Source: Cyanodermella asteris
Lineage: Eukaryota; Ascomycota; Lecanoromycetes; Ostropales; Stictidaceae
NCBI GenBank assembly: GCA_900618795.1
Contig: UYJD01000004.1
Location: 872,560 to 936,559, forward strand
DNA: 64,000 bases
Direction of reading: 5' to 3'
Below, piece by piece: positions 11,195-20,894 of this stretch. The position numbers and the translations under genes were made by a program. The notes below the pieces were generated by a model. That model was not told the DNA's origin, did not search any database, and saw only the letters and a list, made by a program, of their open reading frames with translations. Within the stretch, counting starts at the first letter, position 1. Each line of letters begins with the position of its first letter.

Positions 11195-13013
11195 ATTGAT
11201 GGGTGTGGGTGCGAATGCGCTCGAGGGAGAGAGAAGGTTGAGGTATTGACAAGGCCGTCCTATGTCGCACGGGTCGCGAATATGCAAAGATGCGCGTGCA
11301 GACCAACCGCCATGCAGGTCGGGTATTCCTGAGGTGGGACAATGAGAACGATCGTGAAGGCAATCAAGCAGTGACGACAGCAGTCAAGCTATATCGAGCG
11401 AAGTCGGTTGCGATGGATGGCCAAGGGTCAGGACGAGGACGGTATGTGAGGCGAAGAGACCAAGTCGGATGTTTTGGGCGAGTCTGCAGTGTTGACACCT
11501 CGTATCGAATGAGAGTGGTGAGCTCAGACCTGCAGGGTCAAAGTGACGAAGCCGCAATGCGGCGGCGAACTCTCTTTCGGCCGGCCCACTTCTGCTTCTT
11601 CCGTCTCTAGCGGCACCGCTCGAGTGCGTAATGAGCTTCTAATCGTAGCGAGACACGAGGTGGCTCGTGGCGCGGTTGGACGCACGCTGGACGACCAATG
11701 GTACAGGTCGGCTGATTGTACGCCGCTGGATCGGCAAGTTCGGGACGAGACTGATTGCAAATTATAAGAGCGTGAGACAGCTTGAATTGGCTTGTCAAGC
11801 TGTCCAGGAAAAATCAGCTTACGGTCCGCAAAGTCTTCTGGCAATTCTGCTTCCAGGGTTCTGGGCCCGCAGCAACGAACGCCCGAATTGTCCGATCTCT
11901 GTACGAATCTTGCAGCGACAGGGAAGCGATTGTCACTATGCTTGACTTTCAGAAATGAACTTGTCGCCCATCACACAGCGGAGTCGATAATCTAGCAGAC
12001 TGCCGCAGTATTCAAGCCGAACAGAAACTTGCAGGCCGAGTGGCAAAACACCAAAAGTGCGTGAGCGAAATAATGTTACGAGTTCAAGTTGTGCTGCGTC
12101 TCGTCTGACGTCACCTGTTGCGCGTCGTTTCCCAGCTCGGCACTGCAGCATCCGATGCTCCCACTTCTTCTCCAGTTTCCTCCACATCTTACTCTTTTGT
12201 ACGGTCGACGTTTAGCTAGATCCTGGTTCGAAGCGTCTTCCAGGAACAGGTCAAGTTCAAAGTAAGACGGCTTCTACCAAGGCTCAGGTCCAACGATGAA
12301 CAGCTTCAACGCGACACGCATTTTTGACAGCTGCTCCGCCACCTTCTTGGCGGCGAGTGGGCCAAATCCCTGAATGCAAAAAAACTCCAATTACAAGCAT
12401 TGTCGGGTCAACCGTTTTGCCAAGTCGGGTAATGTGAAATGATCTCTTGATTGAACCTATTGAGCAGCTGCGTCTGGGCATTTTTGGCTGTTTGGATGTT
12501 TGGATGTATCTGACAGATGTGTCCGGGAGGACTCAAGAAATTGCAGATGACACCAATACTGCAAGGACATGATCTCGGATAGGTATTATTGGCATTGCGC
12601 ATAACGTGGCCAGTGCTGAAATGTACCTCACCCCGAGCAGGGCAACCGTGCAACATGCGTTAAACAAAGGAGAACGTTTGATGCTTCCAACTGATTTACA
12701 ATGCTTCTCTTCGGCCAAGCTGCTGGGCGAACTTGGCTCCTAATTGGAAGATCAAAACAAGAATGGCTGCATGAAGTTTGTTTCCACGATGTTGCTCAAG
12801 CTTTAACTACTGTCCATAAACGCGATGAACGATCAAGAAATGATCTCTCAAAGCCTCATTTTCAGATTTGATCTCTGTTCGTCAAACCCGGAACTGATGA
12901 GGATAGACGTCCTGCTGGTAGATGCATGTCATCTTACTCACATAAGGGACAGCGCCGACTGTGGCTGTTCATGCAGGAGCCTTTGCGATTTATTCTTCCA
13001 TTGGGATTCCCAT
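11195..13013. other. Gene-poor intergenic region
   Basis: About 1.8 kb between the GH76 start and the end of the TRAPPC13-like gene. I see no coding signal: the open frames are short, overlapping and without domains. There is also no tRNA-like T-arm. Confidence 0.5.
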
Positions 13014-14110
13014 TCATCGCCTCTTCGATGTGAGCCAGCCAGTACTCAAAACACCAGGCTCGCCCATTGGCCCTCTCCATTTGATGCTCAGCGTCCCAAG
13101 GACCAACCTGCCATCCTTGGTCATCTCTTTTGGCACGTCGGCGGCTACCATCTTCTCGTCCTCCTGAATCAGGTAGCACACCTGACTGACGGCACGCGGG
13201 CTCAATGTCGGGGCAGTCAGATGCGCCTTTTCCTGCTCGTCTCCAAAGGCCGCATCCCAGTTCAGGCTGACGCTTTCAAATGGTGCCTTGGAGTTGAAGC
13301 TCACTTTCTCCAGAGTGATTGGTCCATCAGTCAAATTCTCCAGCTGTGTCTCGAGCGCGAACCTCTCTCCTCTCCTTTCCAGGGCTTTGCGAGCATCTCT
13401 GACTTCCCGTTCGGCAGCAGGCATCATGTCTGTAGCTTTTGTCCTCACGCTTAGACAAGCCACAGCGGCGAATTGATACAGCTTTCGAAAGCTTCGTGTC
13501 CTTCGTCCGGTGATCGCTCCATCACTCGTGCTAGTCGTCTCGTAGGTCACGCCAACTGCCAATGTATGCGGTCCTTCCTCTCTGAGGTCGAACTTCAGTA
13601 GCTTCTGTAGCGTTGCGCCGTACGCAAGACCCTGAAGCGGCGCATGATCCTCATTTTCGGGAGGCGAGAGCTTCAGAGTCGAAGACTGAGTCGGTGTTGT
13701 GACCTCTGCATTAATTTGGACCGACGTGATGCTGCGATCGCCGTCCTTCGGGAGTTCGTTATTGGCGCAGATTGTGCAGGTAAATGTCGACCCGACGAAC
13801 GCTGTGCCGAAACCTGTGGGAAGGCTCAGAAGCGGGCTGAGAATGAACGATCTGTCGCCGGCCTCTGCGTGGCTTAAGGATGCTCTGGGATCGATTGACG
13901 CCACATCGCCTTCTGTCAGTTCGGGAAGCGGGTACTGCTCTGACAGGGATGGCCGTGAGAGCCTGCAACATGATAAGAATCTGGTGGTGCAGTGCAAATT
14001 TTGACGCGTACCTCAAGACTGTAGCGGTTAGCCAGTCGTCTACTGCATTTTGGTCAAAGTCTTGTAGTACCTTTCAACGAGATTGAGTGTGGTTCTTTGC
14101 CCTGCTCCAT
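13014..14110 (-). CDS. TRAPPC13-like TRAPP complex subunit (DUF974)
   Basis: Three exons read leftward: 14110-14071 (40 nt), 14018-14012 (7 nt) and 13962-13014 (949 nt), total 331 residues. Introns are 52 bp (GTACTA...CTACAG) and 49 bp (GTACGC...TTGCAG). The spliced N-terminus reads HSISLKVLRLSRPSLSEQYP. From memory this matches the LKVMRLTKPTL start of animal TRAPPC13. The 7-nt exon supplies V-L-R; without it the frame is lost. The rest fits the family: immunoglobulin-like beta-strand regions, a FTCTICANNE segment and a terminal LSIKWRGPMGEPGVLSTGWL. It is a peripheral subunit of the TRAPP vesicle-tethering and GEF machinery at ER-Golgi and endosomal steps. The start is well placed and no extra C-terminal exon is needed. 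Confidence 0.88.
14012..14018 (-). other. 7-nt micro-exon of the TRAPPC13-like gene
   Basis: On the minus strand TCTTGAG is flanked by CTACAG on the 5' side and GTACGC on the 3' side. It completes codons for Val-Leu-Arg between Lys13 and Leu17 of the protein. Exon 1 plus exon 3 alone total 989 nt, which is not divisible by three; adding 7 gives 996. Confidence 0.85.
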
Positions 14111-14702
14111 TTTGGGCGTCCTTCAGTGACTCTAGGCCACGATAGCCGACATGCGATGTCAGCGGGCGAGCAGGTGTACAGCTGTTACTATTCGCATAGT
14201 ATTTGACAATGCGAACTAGTTATTGCCATATCTATAACTGTCAAGACTAACGTGGTTCGACAGTGGACAAGCAAGGCGGACATGAGAACATGTTTCGCAT
14301 TACGCCTCCGTTCTTGGCATCGATTTCTCTGATCACGAATTTGACCGGTTCATCCCGATAGGAGTGAATCCAATCATTGCCATCAGCTTGAAGAGAGTTA
14401 AGAGATTGCATAAGCCTACATCTAATCCAAAATTACACGGTTTGTCGGACGCTTCCGCCTCGACATATTGCTTCTGGAAAACATCGTTTTGTCGAGTTTA
14501 TTTGCACAGAAAATGGGCTGTGCGACCTCGGATCGAGCGATTACAGGAATCCCACTTGCGAGATCTCCAAGTCTCTTCATGATTCTGGATACACCAAAAG
14601 GTCCGAAGTCAACCACACGCTAGGTACCGCTCATTGCAAAAATCACAAACAGATTTGACCACGGACGACAAACCATGAAGCCCTCGGCTACATTCAACTC
14701 AG
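14111..14702. other. Intergenic region and unresolved 5' part of the SET gene
   Basis: About 590 bases between divergent genes. It should hold both promoters. The first exon of the SET-domain gene probably lies in its right half, but I could not place it: the only nearby ATG in good context (14675) is out of frame with the SET segment. Confidence 0.4.
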
Positions 14703-15131
14703 ACTCTCAGTATCCGCACGGCTGACCATGTTCTAGGACGCGGCATATTCGCAAGCGAATTCATACCCGCTGGTAGCATCTTGGAAACATGTCCGGTCCT
14801 GATCCTGTCGCAAAAGGACACCAAGCTTACCTCAGCTACGCTGCTTGATTCATATACATACACATGGCCCGACCCGACGAATCCAAAGCTACGCACACAA
14901 GCCGTTGTTCTTGGGCTCGGATCCATGTTCAACCACAGCGTACGGGCGCAGAATGTCGGGTGGACGAGAAGGCTGGAGGATCGGATCCTCGTGTACACAG
15001 CTTTGAGAGACATCAACCCTGGTGAGGAGCTGTGCATCAATTATGGCAAAGTCTGGTTCGTGGACACGGACGACGACCACGCGAGCGACGAGGAGGATGC
15101 TTCAGATGTTCTCGGAAACATACAGCTCTGA
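14703..15131 (+). CDS. SET-domain protein (5' end unresolved)
   Basis: From a candidate acceptor (CAACTCAG ending at 14702) the frame reads RTADHVLGRGIFASEFIPAG and continues to the stop at 15131, about 142 residues. SET signatures are clear: GRGIFA near the start, FNHS (the N-H-S/C motif of the cofactor pocket) and the GEELCINYG box with the conserved Tyr. The tail is acidic (DTDDDHASDEEDASD). This arrangement without pre-SET Cys clusters resembles small fungal SET proteins of the lysine methyltransferase superfamily; substrate unknown. The frame closes 5' of 14690, so at least one short upstream exon carrying the start codon is missing from this model. An ATG at 14781 lies inside the domain and is unlikely to be the true start. 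Confidence 0.75.
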   Translation, partial: TLSIRTADHVLGRGIFASEFIPAGSILETCPVLILSQKDTKLTSATLLDSYTYTWPDPTNPKLRTQAVVLGLGSMFNHSVRAQNVGWTRRLEDRILVYTALRDINPGEELCINYGKVWFVDTDDDHASDEEDASDVLGNIQL

Positions 15132-15415
15132 TAGAAAGCAGCAAATTGACAGACACTAGATTTCACTTCATTTTCAACCGACGTTCATTGGTGGCCAAGC
15201 TTTGATATAGTCTTGTTGTATTCAAAGCCGACCTATCGCCGGTACCTTCTTGTTCAATAATGCACGGGTATCATCTGACCATCAAACTCCATACGCCATC
15301 ATCAATCAATCAGAAGTCGTCGTCGGAGCTTCATCCGCTTTCTCCGATGCCTTTCTCACGGTCCCTTGACCCCAACCTGTTGCTCGCTGACATTCCAATC
15401 TGATGCTCAGGCGTA
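15132..15415. other. Convergent intergenic region
   Basis: About 280 bases between the SET gene (+) and the SGF73 locus (-). Nothing beyond probable 3' ends. Confidence 0.4.
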
Positions 15416-15928
15416 CTAGTTGCCTTTGCTAAAGAGTATGTCTCGATCTGGAAGTTGGTCTGGATGGTGACGCTTCCAGAGCTCTTCGAGATCTTGTTGG
15501 ACCTTCTTCAAATGTACCCTCCGACCAGGACTGTGTTCGATGTCGTGCGTCAAGGGCGCTCTGGTGCGATTCTGTGCCGAAGGGGGTGTAGCGGTGCGCT
15601 TGGCAGGTTGCAGGCATTGTACCTCTTGTGGGTAAGGGCGCGTCATTACTGACTTTGCCGACGAGTACGTCTTTGTTCCCACAGACTGCTCTGCTACGCC
15701 GGGCCTGGCGGTTGGCTTCAACGGGCTTGAGTTGCTAGCGCTCGCGGCAGTATGCCGAGGTTGATTGGGTGTATCAGCTCTCAGGCTATCCGCCTTCCTA
15801 AGAGGCATGGTTCCGTAGCGGAACCCCGCCATGAATGCCGAGTATGTTGGTCTCTCGACTGCGCTGGGGGTGGGTGAGCTTGGCACGGCCGCTCGAGACG
15901 CGTGAATTGGACTCGAACGAGTGCGCAT
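15416..15928 (-). other. Same-frame continuation of SGF73, possible C-terminal exon
   Basis: This stretch stays open for 170 codons in exactly the same frame as the SGF73 coding region to its right, after the TAG at 15998-16000. The frame between the TAG and 15928 is also open. Its content (GMRTRSSPIHAS, YSAFMAGFRYGTMPLRKAD, then a basic helical tail) looks like the disordered Ser/Pro-rich ends of fungal SGF73 proteins. A 42-nt segment, 16015 down to 15974 on the minus strand, begins GTGGAC and ends GAACAG, contains the TAG and keeps frame. If it is an intron, SGF73 would be 576 residues. The donor is weak, so the simpler alternative is that SGF73 ends at the TAG. Confidence 0.5.
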
Positions 15929-15997
15929 GCCGGAAAGTGGTGAGTGAACTTGAATTCGTGGAATGCCTCTGTTCTGTTCAAGTGGACGATCGGCTTT

Positions 15998-17188
15998 CTA
16001 AGCGCGGGCGTCCACTGTGGGTGTTGCAGCGGTCGGCGTTCCCAAGCCGGACTGGCTGGCAATACTTGGTTTCCTCGATCCATGCGTAGATGCCTGAATC
16101 GGTGTTGGGCGTTGACCACTGGTACTTGGCCGCCGCCTGTCATCTGCACCTGCAGGCTCCTCGGCGGTCGGGGTTGAAGCAGTGATTGACTGAGCTCCTG
16201 CACCGGACATTGCGGCAGCAGCAGCTCCCATTGCTTTCTGCGCCGAGCCTCCCAAAGCTTGCCTGAATGCATCATGAGTTCGAATATATGCATATCTCTT
16301 GCGGATCGGCATCGGGGTGTAGGCCACGGCCGGTTGGGGGCGCCATCTTTGTATCGCGTTCAGAACCAATTCCTTCTCTTCGTCACTGTCGACAGGACCA
16401 CCCTTCGGATCCACAAAGTCCTCTTCTTTCTCAGCATTGGCCTCAATGGCGGCTTTCTGCTGTTTCGCTTGATTCTTCTTCTGATATTGTTGTAGGAGGA
16501 TGTCGTATGGCTTTGATCGCCCAGGAACACTTCTCTTCGCACCCATGGGATGGCTCTTGCAGGTCAAGCTACGAGCACAGAAACCGCCATTTGGCAAAGG
16601 TACACCACACTGGCGCTCAACGTCGACTGGTCCTTTGGGTTTCGCCGCCTTCTTGTCCTTGGCCGCGATCGCCTCGAGCTCTTTCTTCGTCTTCTTCCTG
16701 AGTGGGCCCTTCTCGCCTTCATCTCCAGCCTTTCTCTTCTTCGAACCTGTTGGTCGCTTGCCGCCTTCCTCATCGTCCTCCAGTTCGTCGTCTTCTGCTT
16801 CTGCGAGAGCGCGAGCCGCCTCTTCCGCCTCTGCGGCCTTTGCTTCCTTATCTCGGGCCTCTCGAGCTTTTCTATTCGCCTCTTTCTGTTCCTTCTTCCG
16901 CTGAACCTTCTCTTTGTGTTTCTGCACACAACTCTTAATATGGGGTGCCGATACGTGAGCTACCATGGGACGCTTGCAGGTCTTGCACTGGACGGATGCG
17001 ATGCCATCGGTGATTGGTCGGCCCGTGTAGAAGGTCTTCCGAATGGCTTTATCGATGGACTCTGTAAACGGTGAGGTTGCCCGGGGCGGTTCGACGGGGT
17101 CGTCCGAGAGGGTTTGCTTCTGTCGGCCAAGCTTGCCCTTGTCCAGGCCCACTTCTCCATGCTTCTTCGATATGAATGATGACGCCAT
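15998..17188 (-). CDS. SGF73: SAGA complex subunit SGF73 (SCA7/ataxin-7 domain)
   Basis: 396 residues from the MASSFISKKHGEVGLDKGK start (17188) to the first stop. An upstream in-frame methionine 51 codons earlier is not favoured because that extension lacks family character. Near the N-terminus CKTCKRPM...HIKSC forms a C2HC zinc-binding motif, the part of Sgf73 that tethers the deubiquitinase module. A long Lys/Glu/Ala-rich coiled region follows. The SCA7 domain (CGVPLPNGGFCARSLTCKSHPMGAKRSV in two blocks, then GRSKPYDILL) is intact, with its Cys-Cys-His zinc ligands. SGF73 links Ubp8/Sgf11/Sus1 to SAGA for H2B deubiquitination and mRNA export. The locus may extend beyond this stop (see 15416-15928). 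A 610-base promoter region separates it from the divergent PPPDE gene. Confidence 0.9.
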   Translation of the reverse strand: MASSFISKKHGEVGLDKGKLGRQKQTLSDDPVEPPRATSPFTESIDKAIRKTFYTGRPITDGIASVQCKTCKRPMVAHVSAPHIKSCVQKHKEKVQRKKEQKEANRKAREARDKEAKAAEAEEAARALAEAEDDELEDDEEGGKRPTGSKKRKAGDEGEKGPLRKKTKKELEAIAAKDKKAAKPKGPVDVERQCGVPLPNGGFCARSLTCKSHPMGAKRSVPGRSKPYDILLQQYQKKNQAKQQKAAIEANAEKEEDFVDPKGGPVDSDEEKELVLNAIQRWRPQPAVAYTPMPIRKRYAYIRTHDAFRQALGGSAQKAMGAAAAAMSGAGAQSITASTPTAEEPAGADDRRRPSTSGQRPTPIQASTHGSRKPSIASQSGLGTPTAATPTVDARA

Positions 17189-17802
17189 GTTCTGTAAAGA
17201 GATAAATGTGCACGCTGCCAGCTTAGCAATAGAAAAATGACGGCTTGGGAGGGTTGGCAATCCGTCCACGCGACTCAGTACAATGATCCCGCGGGAAGCC
17301 CACAAGCCCGCTGCCGGCGACAACTTGCGCACGCTGAGCACATCGATGAGTCTTGCCGAATGCGCTTCGTGATGCGGCAGTCCGAAAAGCTGTTGTTGTT
17401 AGAGATGGCGTTCTGTATGCACGGCTCAGGACCCCAAATGACCAAATGCGCGGAGATGTCGGAGCCTAACACCGACTGGGATTGAGATGTGGCGCAAGTG
17501 GCGCCTTCACGCTGTGGCGTCGACTCCAGGCGGCCAGGTGCAGCGTCACCATCGAACATTCTACCGCTGGCAGGGGCGACCGGCTCTCCACCTTGATACC
17601 TCAGGCAGGAGGCAAGGCAAGAAACTACATATCGAGGGAAGATCTCTCCCGTCTACTATGCATTGTCCTGAATCCTTAAATTTCGGACTTGGTCCCATTG
17701 CGTGAGGTGCCGTATTGAAACTCGTTCACATTCTTCTCTTTCCTGAACCGTTGGTCTTGACATCAAGTGCACCGGTTGTCAAATACCCTCACGACCGCCA
17801 TG
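17189..17802. other. Divergent promoter region SGF73 / PPPDE-thioredoxin-PUL gene
   Basis: About 610 bases between two divergently transcribed genes. No coding signal; it presumably drives both. Confidence 0.5.
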
Positions 17803-19539
17803 ATGGATGTGGAGTTATACGTCTACGATCTGTCCCGAGGCATGGCCCGCCAGTTTTCCATGGCGTTCCTCGGCACGCAGATAGATGCCGTCTATCATAC
17901 GTCGCTTGTTTTCGGCAATGTCGAATACTTCTTCGGACAGGGAGTTCAGACATGCTTCCCTGGCACCACGCATCATGGACGGCCTATGCAGAAAGTCAGG
18001 CTGGGAAGGACAGGATTGGATTCCGAGACCATTGCGGAGTATCTCGAATCGCTGAAGCTCATTTACACGGCCGAGTCTTACGACCTTTTCATGCACAATT
18101 GTAACAATTTCTCCAATGACTTCTCTACATTTCTGGTCGGCAAAGGGATCCCAGCACACATTACGAGCCTGCCACAGACTGTTCTGGACACGCCGTTTGG
18201 GCAGATGTTGAAGCCTCAGCTGGACCAGGCTTTGCGTGGGGTGACTCAAGCTCCTGTCCCTGCTTCCAATGTCCCACCACAGACGTTGAATGGCGCGGCA
18301 CCATCGCGGAACAATGAGACCCAGCAACCACAAGGCAAGGTTCATATCATCACACGCCAAGATGAGCTCGAGCCTCTTTTGCACGGTGCAAAGAACTCTT
18401 GCGTCGTCATTTTCTTCACTTCTTCGACTTGTGCCCCATGCAAAGTTTGCTACAGGCCGTTTGATGACCTTGCCGCAGAGTTCACTGGCAAAGTGACACT
18501 TGTGAAGGTCGATATCAACTTTGCGAGCGACATTGCCCAGAAATATCAGATTCGTGCGACCCCAACCTTTATCAGCTTTCTCCACGGTGACAAGTTTGAG
18601 CAGTGGTCGGGTGCAGATCCGACCAAGCTTTCGGCGAACATCAAGTTACTCGTGCAGATGGCACATCCAGCGCACCCACACAGTCAGCTCAAACTGCGTA
18701 CGCTCCATCAGAAGCACGAGAAGCCGGAGCTGTATTTGTCAGTGCCCCCGCTTGCAAAGATGATCGCGAAGCTCGAGTTGACTGGACGGAGCAAGGAAGT
18801 ACTTGCTTTGCGAGACTTCATCGAGACCAGGCAGCAAAACGCGGCCAACGCAGCACTGCCTGACTTGAAGGGGGTTTCATCATTTATTCGCTCGATGATA
18901 CATAAGGGACAGACCCCAAATACATTCGCATTGATAGATCTGTTGCGGGTCTCCATGGCCGATCCGAGAGTCAGTGGCTATATCGTGGAAGAGAGCAGCT
19001 CCGCATCCGTGCTTCTGGACATCTTGTCTGCAGTCTGTAACTGGGACACTGATGCCTCTGCGCCTTGCAAACTGGTTTCAGTGCAGCTTGCTTGCAATGC
19101 TTTCTCATCACGCCTGGCGAATCGGCGATTGGCCACCGATGGGAAGTTCAGAGAGTGTTTGCTGCGGATGTGCACTTGGCTGTTGCTTGACGAAAGTCGA
19201 CCTGAGACGCGGAAAGGAGCAGCCAATCTGGCTCTCAACATATTGAGCCCTGTCCACAGTGCTAAACTTGAGGGAAATACCTCTGACATAGAGCTCCCAG
19301 ATGACGCGCAGATAGAAGTTGCTGCGTGCTTGCTCGAAGCAGTGCAGCGTGAGTCGGATGCAGATACTCTGCGAAGGCTTCTGCTCGCTTTCGGCATGCT
19401 TGCGTACGGCACTTCAAAAGACGGCGAACTCAGCGAGCTGCTTTCCAGTATGGGTGCTGCTGACGTGGTGCGTGCCAGGAACTCAGTCAGTGGAGTTGAC
19501 AAGCAGTTGATTGAGGAGGTTGCTATGGTGCTTGCATAG
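17803..19539 (+). CDS. PPPDE peptidase - thioredoxin - PUL domain fusion protein
   Basis: An intronless frame of 578 residues starting at the second of two adjacent ATGs (17800/17803), directly before VELYVYDLSRGMA, the usual PPPDE start. The PPPDE (DeSI-type) cysteine isopeptidase domain spans about 1-145, with catalytic His32 (VYHTSLVF) and Cys100 (HNCNNFSNDF). A thioredoxin domain follows (about 178-300) with a C-A-P-C redox centre at 210-213 and the cis-Pro in RATPTFISF. A PUL domain occupies about 310-575, an armadillo-like fold that binds Cdc48/p97 in Ufd3/PLAA. The fusion suggests removal of SUMO or ubiquitin-like tags coupled to redox control and Cdc48. Fungi are known to have PPPDE proteins with thioredoxin and PUL modules; the exact substrate is unknown. 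It ends 68 bases from the convergent next gene. Confidence 0.93.
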   Translation: MDVELYVYDLSRGMARQFSMAFLGTQIDAVYHTSLVFGNVEYFFGQGVQTCFPGTTHHGRPMQKVRLGRTGLDSETIAEYLESLKLIYTAESYDLFMHNCNNFSNDFSTFLVGKGIPAHITSLPQTVLDTPFGQMLKPQLDQALRGVTQAPVPASNVPPQTLNGAAPSRNNETQQPQGKVHIITRQDELEPLLHGAKNSCVVIFFTSSTCAPCKVCYRPFDDLAAEFTGKVTLVKVDINFASDIAQKYQIRATPTFISFLHGDKFEQWSGADPTKLSANIKLLVQMAHPAHPHSQLKLRTLHQKHEKPELYLSVPPLAKMIAKLELTGRSKEVLALRDFIETRQQNAANAALPDLKGVSSFIRSMIHKGQTPNTFALIDLLRVSMADPRVSGYIVEESSSASVLLDILSAVCNWDTDASAPCKLVSVQLACNAFSSRLANRRLATDGKFRECLLRMCTWLLLDESRPETRKGAANLALNILSPVHSAKLEGNTSDIELPDDAQIEVAACLLEAVQRESDADTLRRLLLAFGMLAYGTSKDGELSELLSSMGAADVVRARNSVSGVDKQLIEEVAMVLA

Positions 19540-19607
19540 GTAGAAATAGACAGGTGTATGCTCTGCCTGAGCGAATATGAAGCTGCAGCCAGTGAGTATC
19601 GATACAC

Positions 19608-20576
19608 TCACGGCGGGCAATCCACACTTGACAGAACATCCTCGATCACGGCCTCTGAGTTGTAGTTTTTCAACAAGGCAGCAATCGATGCAACGTCACT
19701 CCCATATTGCATGCTGCGCTCAGTGCCAGGGCTGACCAAGACGAGGCGATTCCGAAATACCTTTCTCGCTGCAAGGGCAACAAGAGAAGGTGTGACATAT
19801 TGCATACCATGCAAGCACGCCAGACTTCTGCACATTGTGACAAAGTGTTGCGTTGCAAGAGGTGTAGCTCCTGCCGCAACAGCTCTGTGCATGCGCAAGA
19901 AGACCGCGATGTCCTGGATATATCTCATGACCTCTACAGATATGGTGATTTGCCTGGCACATGAAGCCAGGGTCTCAATCTCGCTGCCGCTCAACAGAGG
20001 CTTGATGCCTTGATTCTCCGAGGAAGGGTCTAACGATGCATCTGCTGTGTTTGGGAAACCATCGGCGGGGTCATGGGTATGCGACAAGTAGATGTAGTCC
20101 TGTAGATGACTGACCAAGCTCTCTGCACCGGATGCAGAGATCAGAAGTAACACAAAGTGCTTCGGTGCCGAATGAACGACAGTGTGCGTGAAGATCCGCT
20201 TGGTTTTGAGCAGCTCCATTGCCTGCATCTGTACCGTTCGGCTTGCAATTTGGAGGTCACGAACAATGGCCACGTTTGGGATCTTAATGGTATCTTCGAG
20301 GAATATCTCTGATGAATGTTTTGTTGATGACACTGCCGAGAGTAGAGATTGGGTGAAGTCTTGCAGACTCATATCCCGGGTGCATTGAATCGATGTGCAT
20401 GTGAGGCCGAACGTTTCCCGCGCAGCAAGTTGTAGCTCTGCCTCAAGGTCTTCGAGCGCATCGTCATCGGTCTGTAGTATTGGATGCTGAGAAGACATGA
20501 GAGCCAACAGCATTGCGAGCTCTAGATCACTCAAGTCCTGCACATGAGCCAAAGCTCGCGTCGTTTGCTCGTCCAT
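19608..20576 (-). CDS. Mg-chelatase-like fungal protein, uncharacterised
   Basis: 322 residues from the MDEQTTRALAH methionine (20576); a methionine at 20600 would add eight residues and cannot be excluded. The sequence resembles ascomycete proteins labelled magnesium-chelatase or MoxR-like: VQDLSDLELAMLLALM at the start, a long Leu-rich helix, VAIVRDLQIASRTVQMQAMELLKTKRIF (a sensor-like helix, seen as two adjoining blocks), then VMRYIQDIAVFLRMHRAVAAGATP and VALAARKVFRNRLVLVSP. These look like the C-terminal helical and sensor parts of an AAA+ module, but I find no Walker A or Walker B motif, so ATPase activity is unlikely or lost. Fungi make no chlorophyll, so the domain name is not a function. 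It shares a 320-base divergent promoter with VPS16. Confidence 0.72.
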   Translation of the reverse strand: MDEQTTRALAHVQDLSDLELAMLLALMSSQHPILQTDDDALEDLEAELQLAARETFGLTCTSIQCTRDMSLQDFTQSLLSAVSSTKHSSEIFLEDTIKIPNVAIVRDLQIASRTVQMQAMELLKTKRIFTHTVVHSAPKHFVLLLISASGAESLVSHLQDYIYLSHTHDPADGFPNTADASLDPSSENQGIKPLLSGSEIETLASCARQITISVEVMRYIQDIAVFLRMHRAVAAGATPLATQHFVTMCRSLACLHGMQYVTPSLVALAARKVFRNRLVLVSPGTERSMQYGSDVASIAALLKNYNSEAVIEDVLSSVDCPP

Positions 20577-20894
20577 CCTGAGTTCTGATGCCTTGATCAT
20601 GTACGATCAGTAGAAGGGTCGACCAGTGGCCTTCATGTTGTTTTGGTCGCAGCCAGCGAGACTTTCATTGCCCGACAATGCTGGAAGAAGTGGTCGTGGT
20701 GGAGTGCAAATGGGCGTTGAAGCTGTGCAGCTCAAATCTAAGCCGAGCTTGATGTCAGCCGCCCGCGCGTCAACTTCACACATCCGCTTTCCGCATTCAA
20801 CCTCTTCCACGAGCAAACCACCTCCTTGTCCGCAGCACGCAGAGGTTGCCCGATGTCTGAATCGAATTGAAGATGGCAAGCTCAGCTCAGTGAT
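20577..20894. promoter_or_regulatory. VPS16: Short bidirectional promoter region
   Basis: 318 bases separate the start codons of the Mg-chelatase-like gene (-) and VPS16 (+). No individual element was identified with confidence. Confidence 0.4.
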
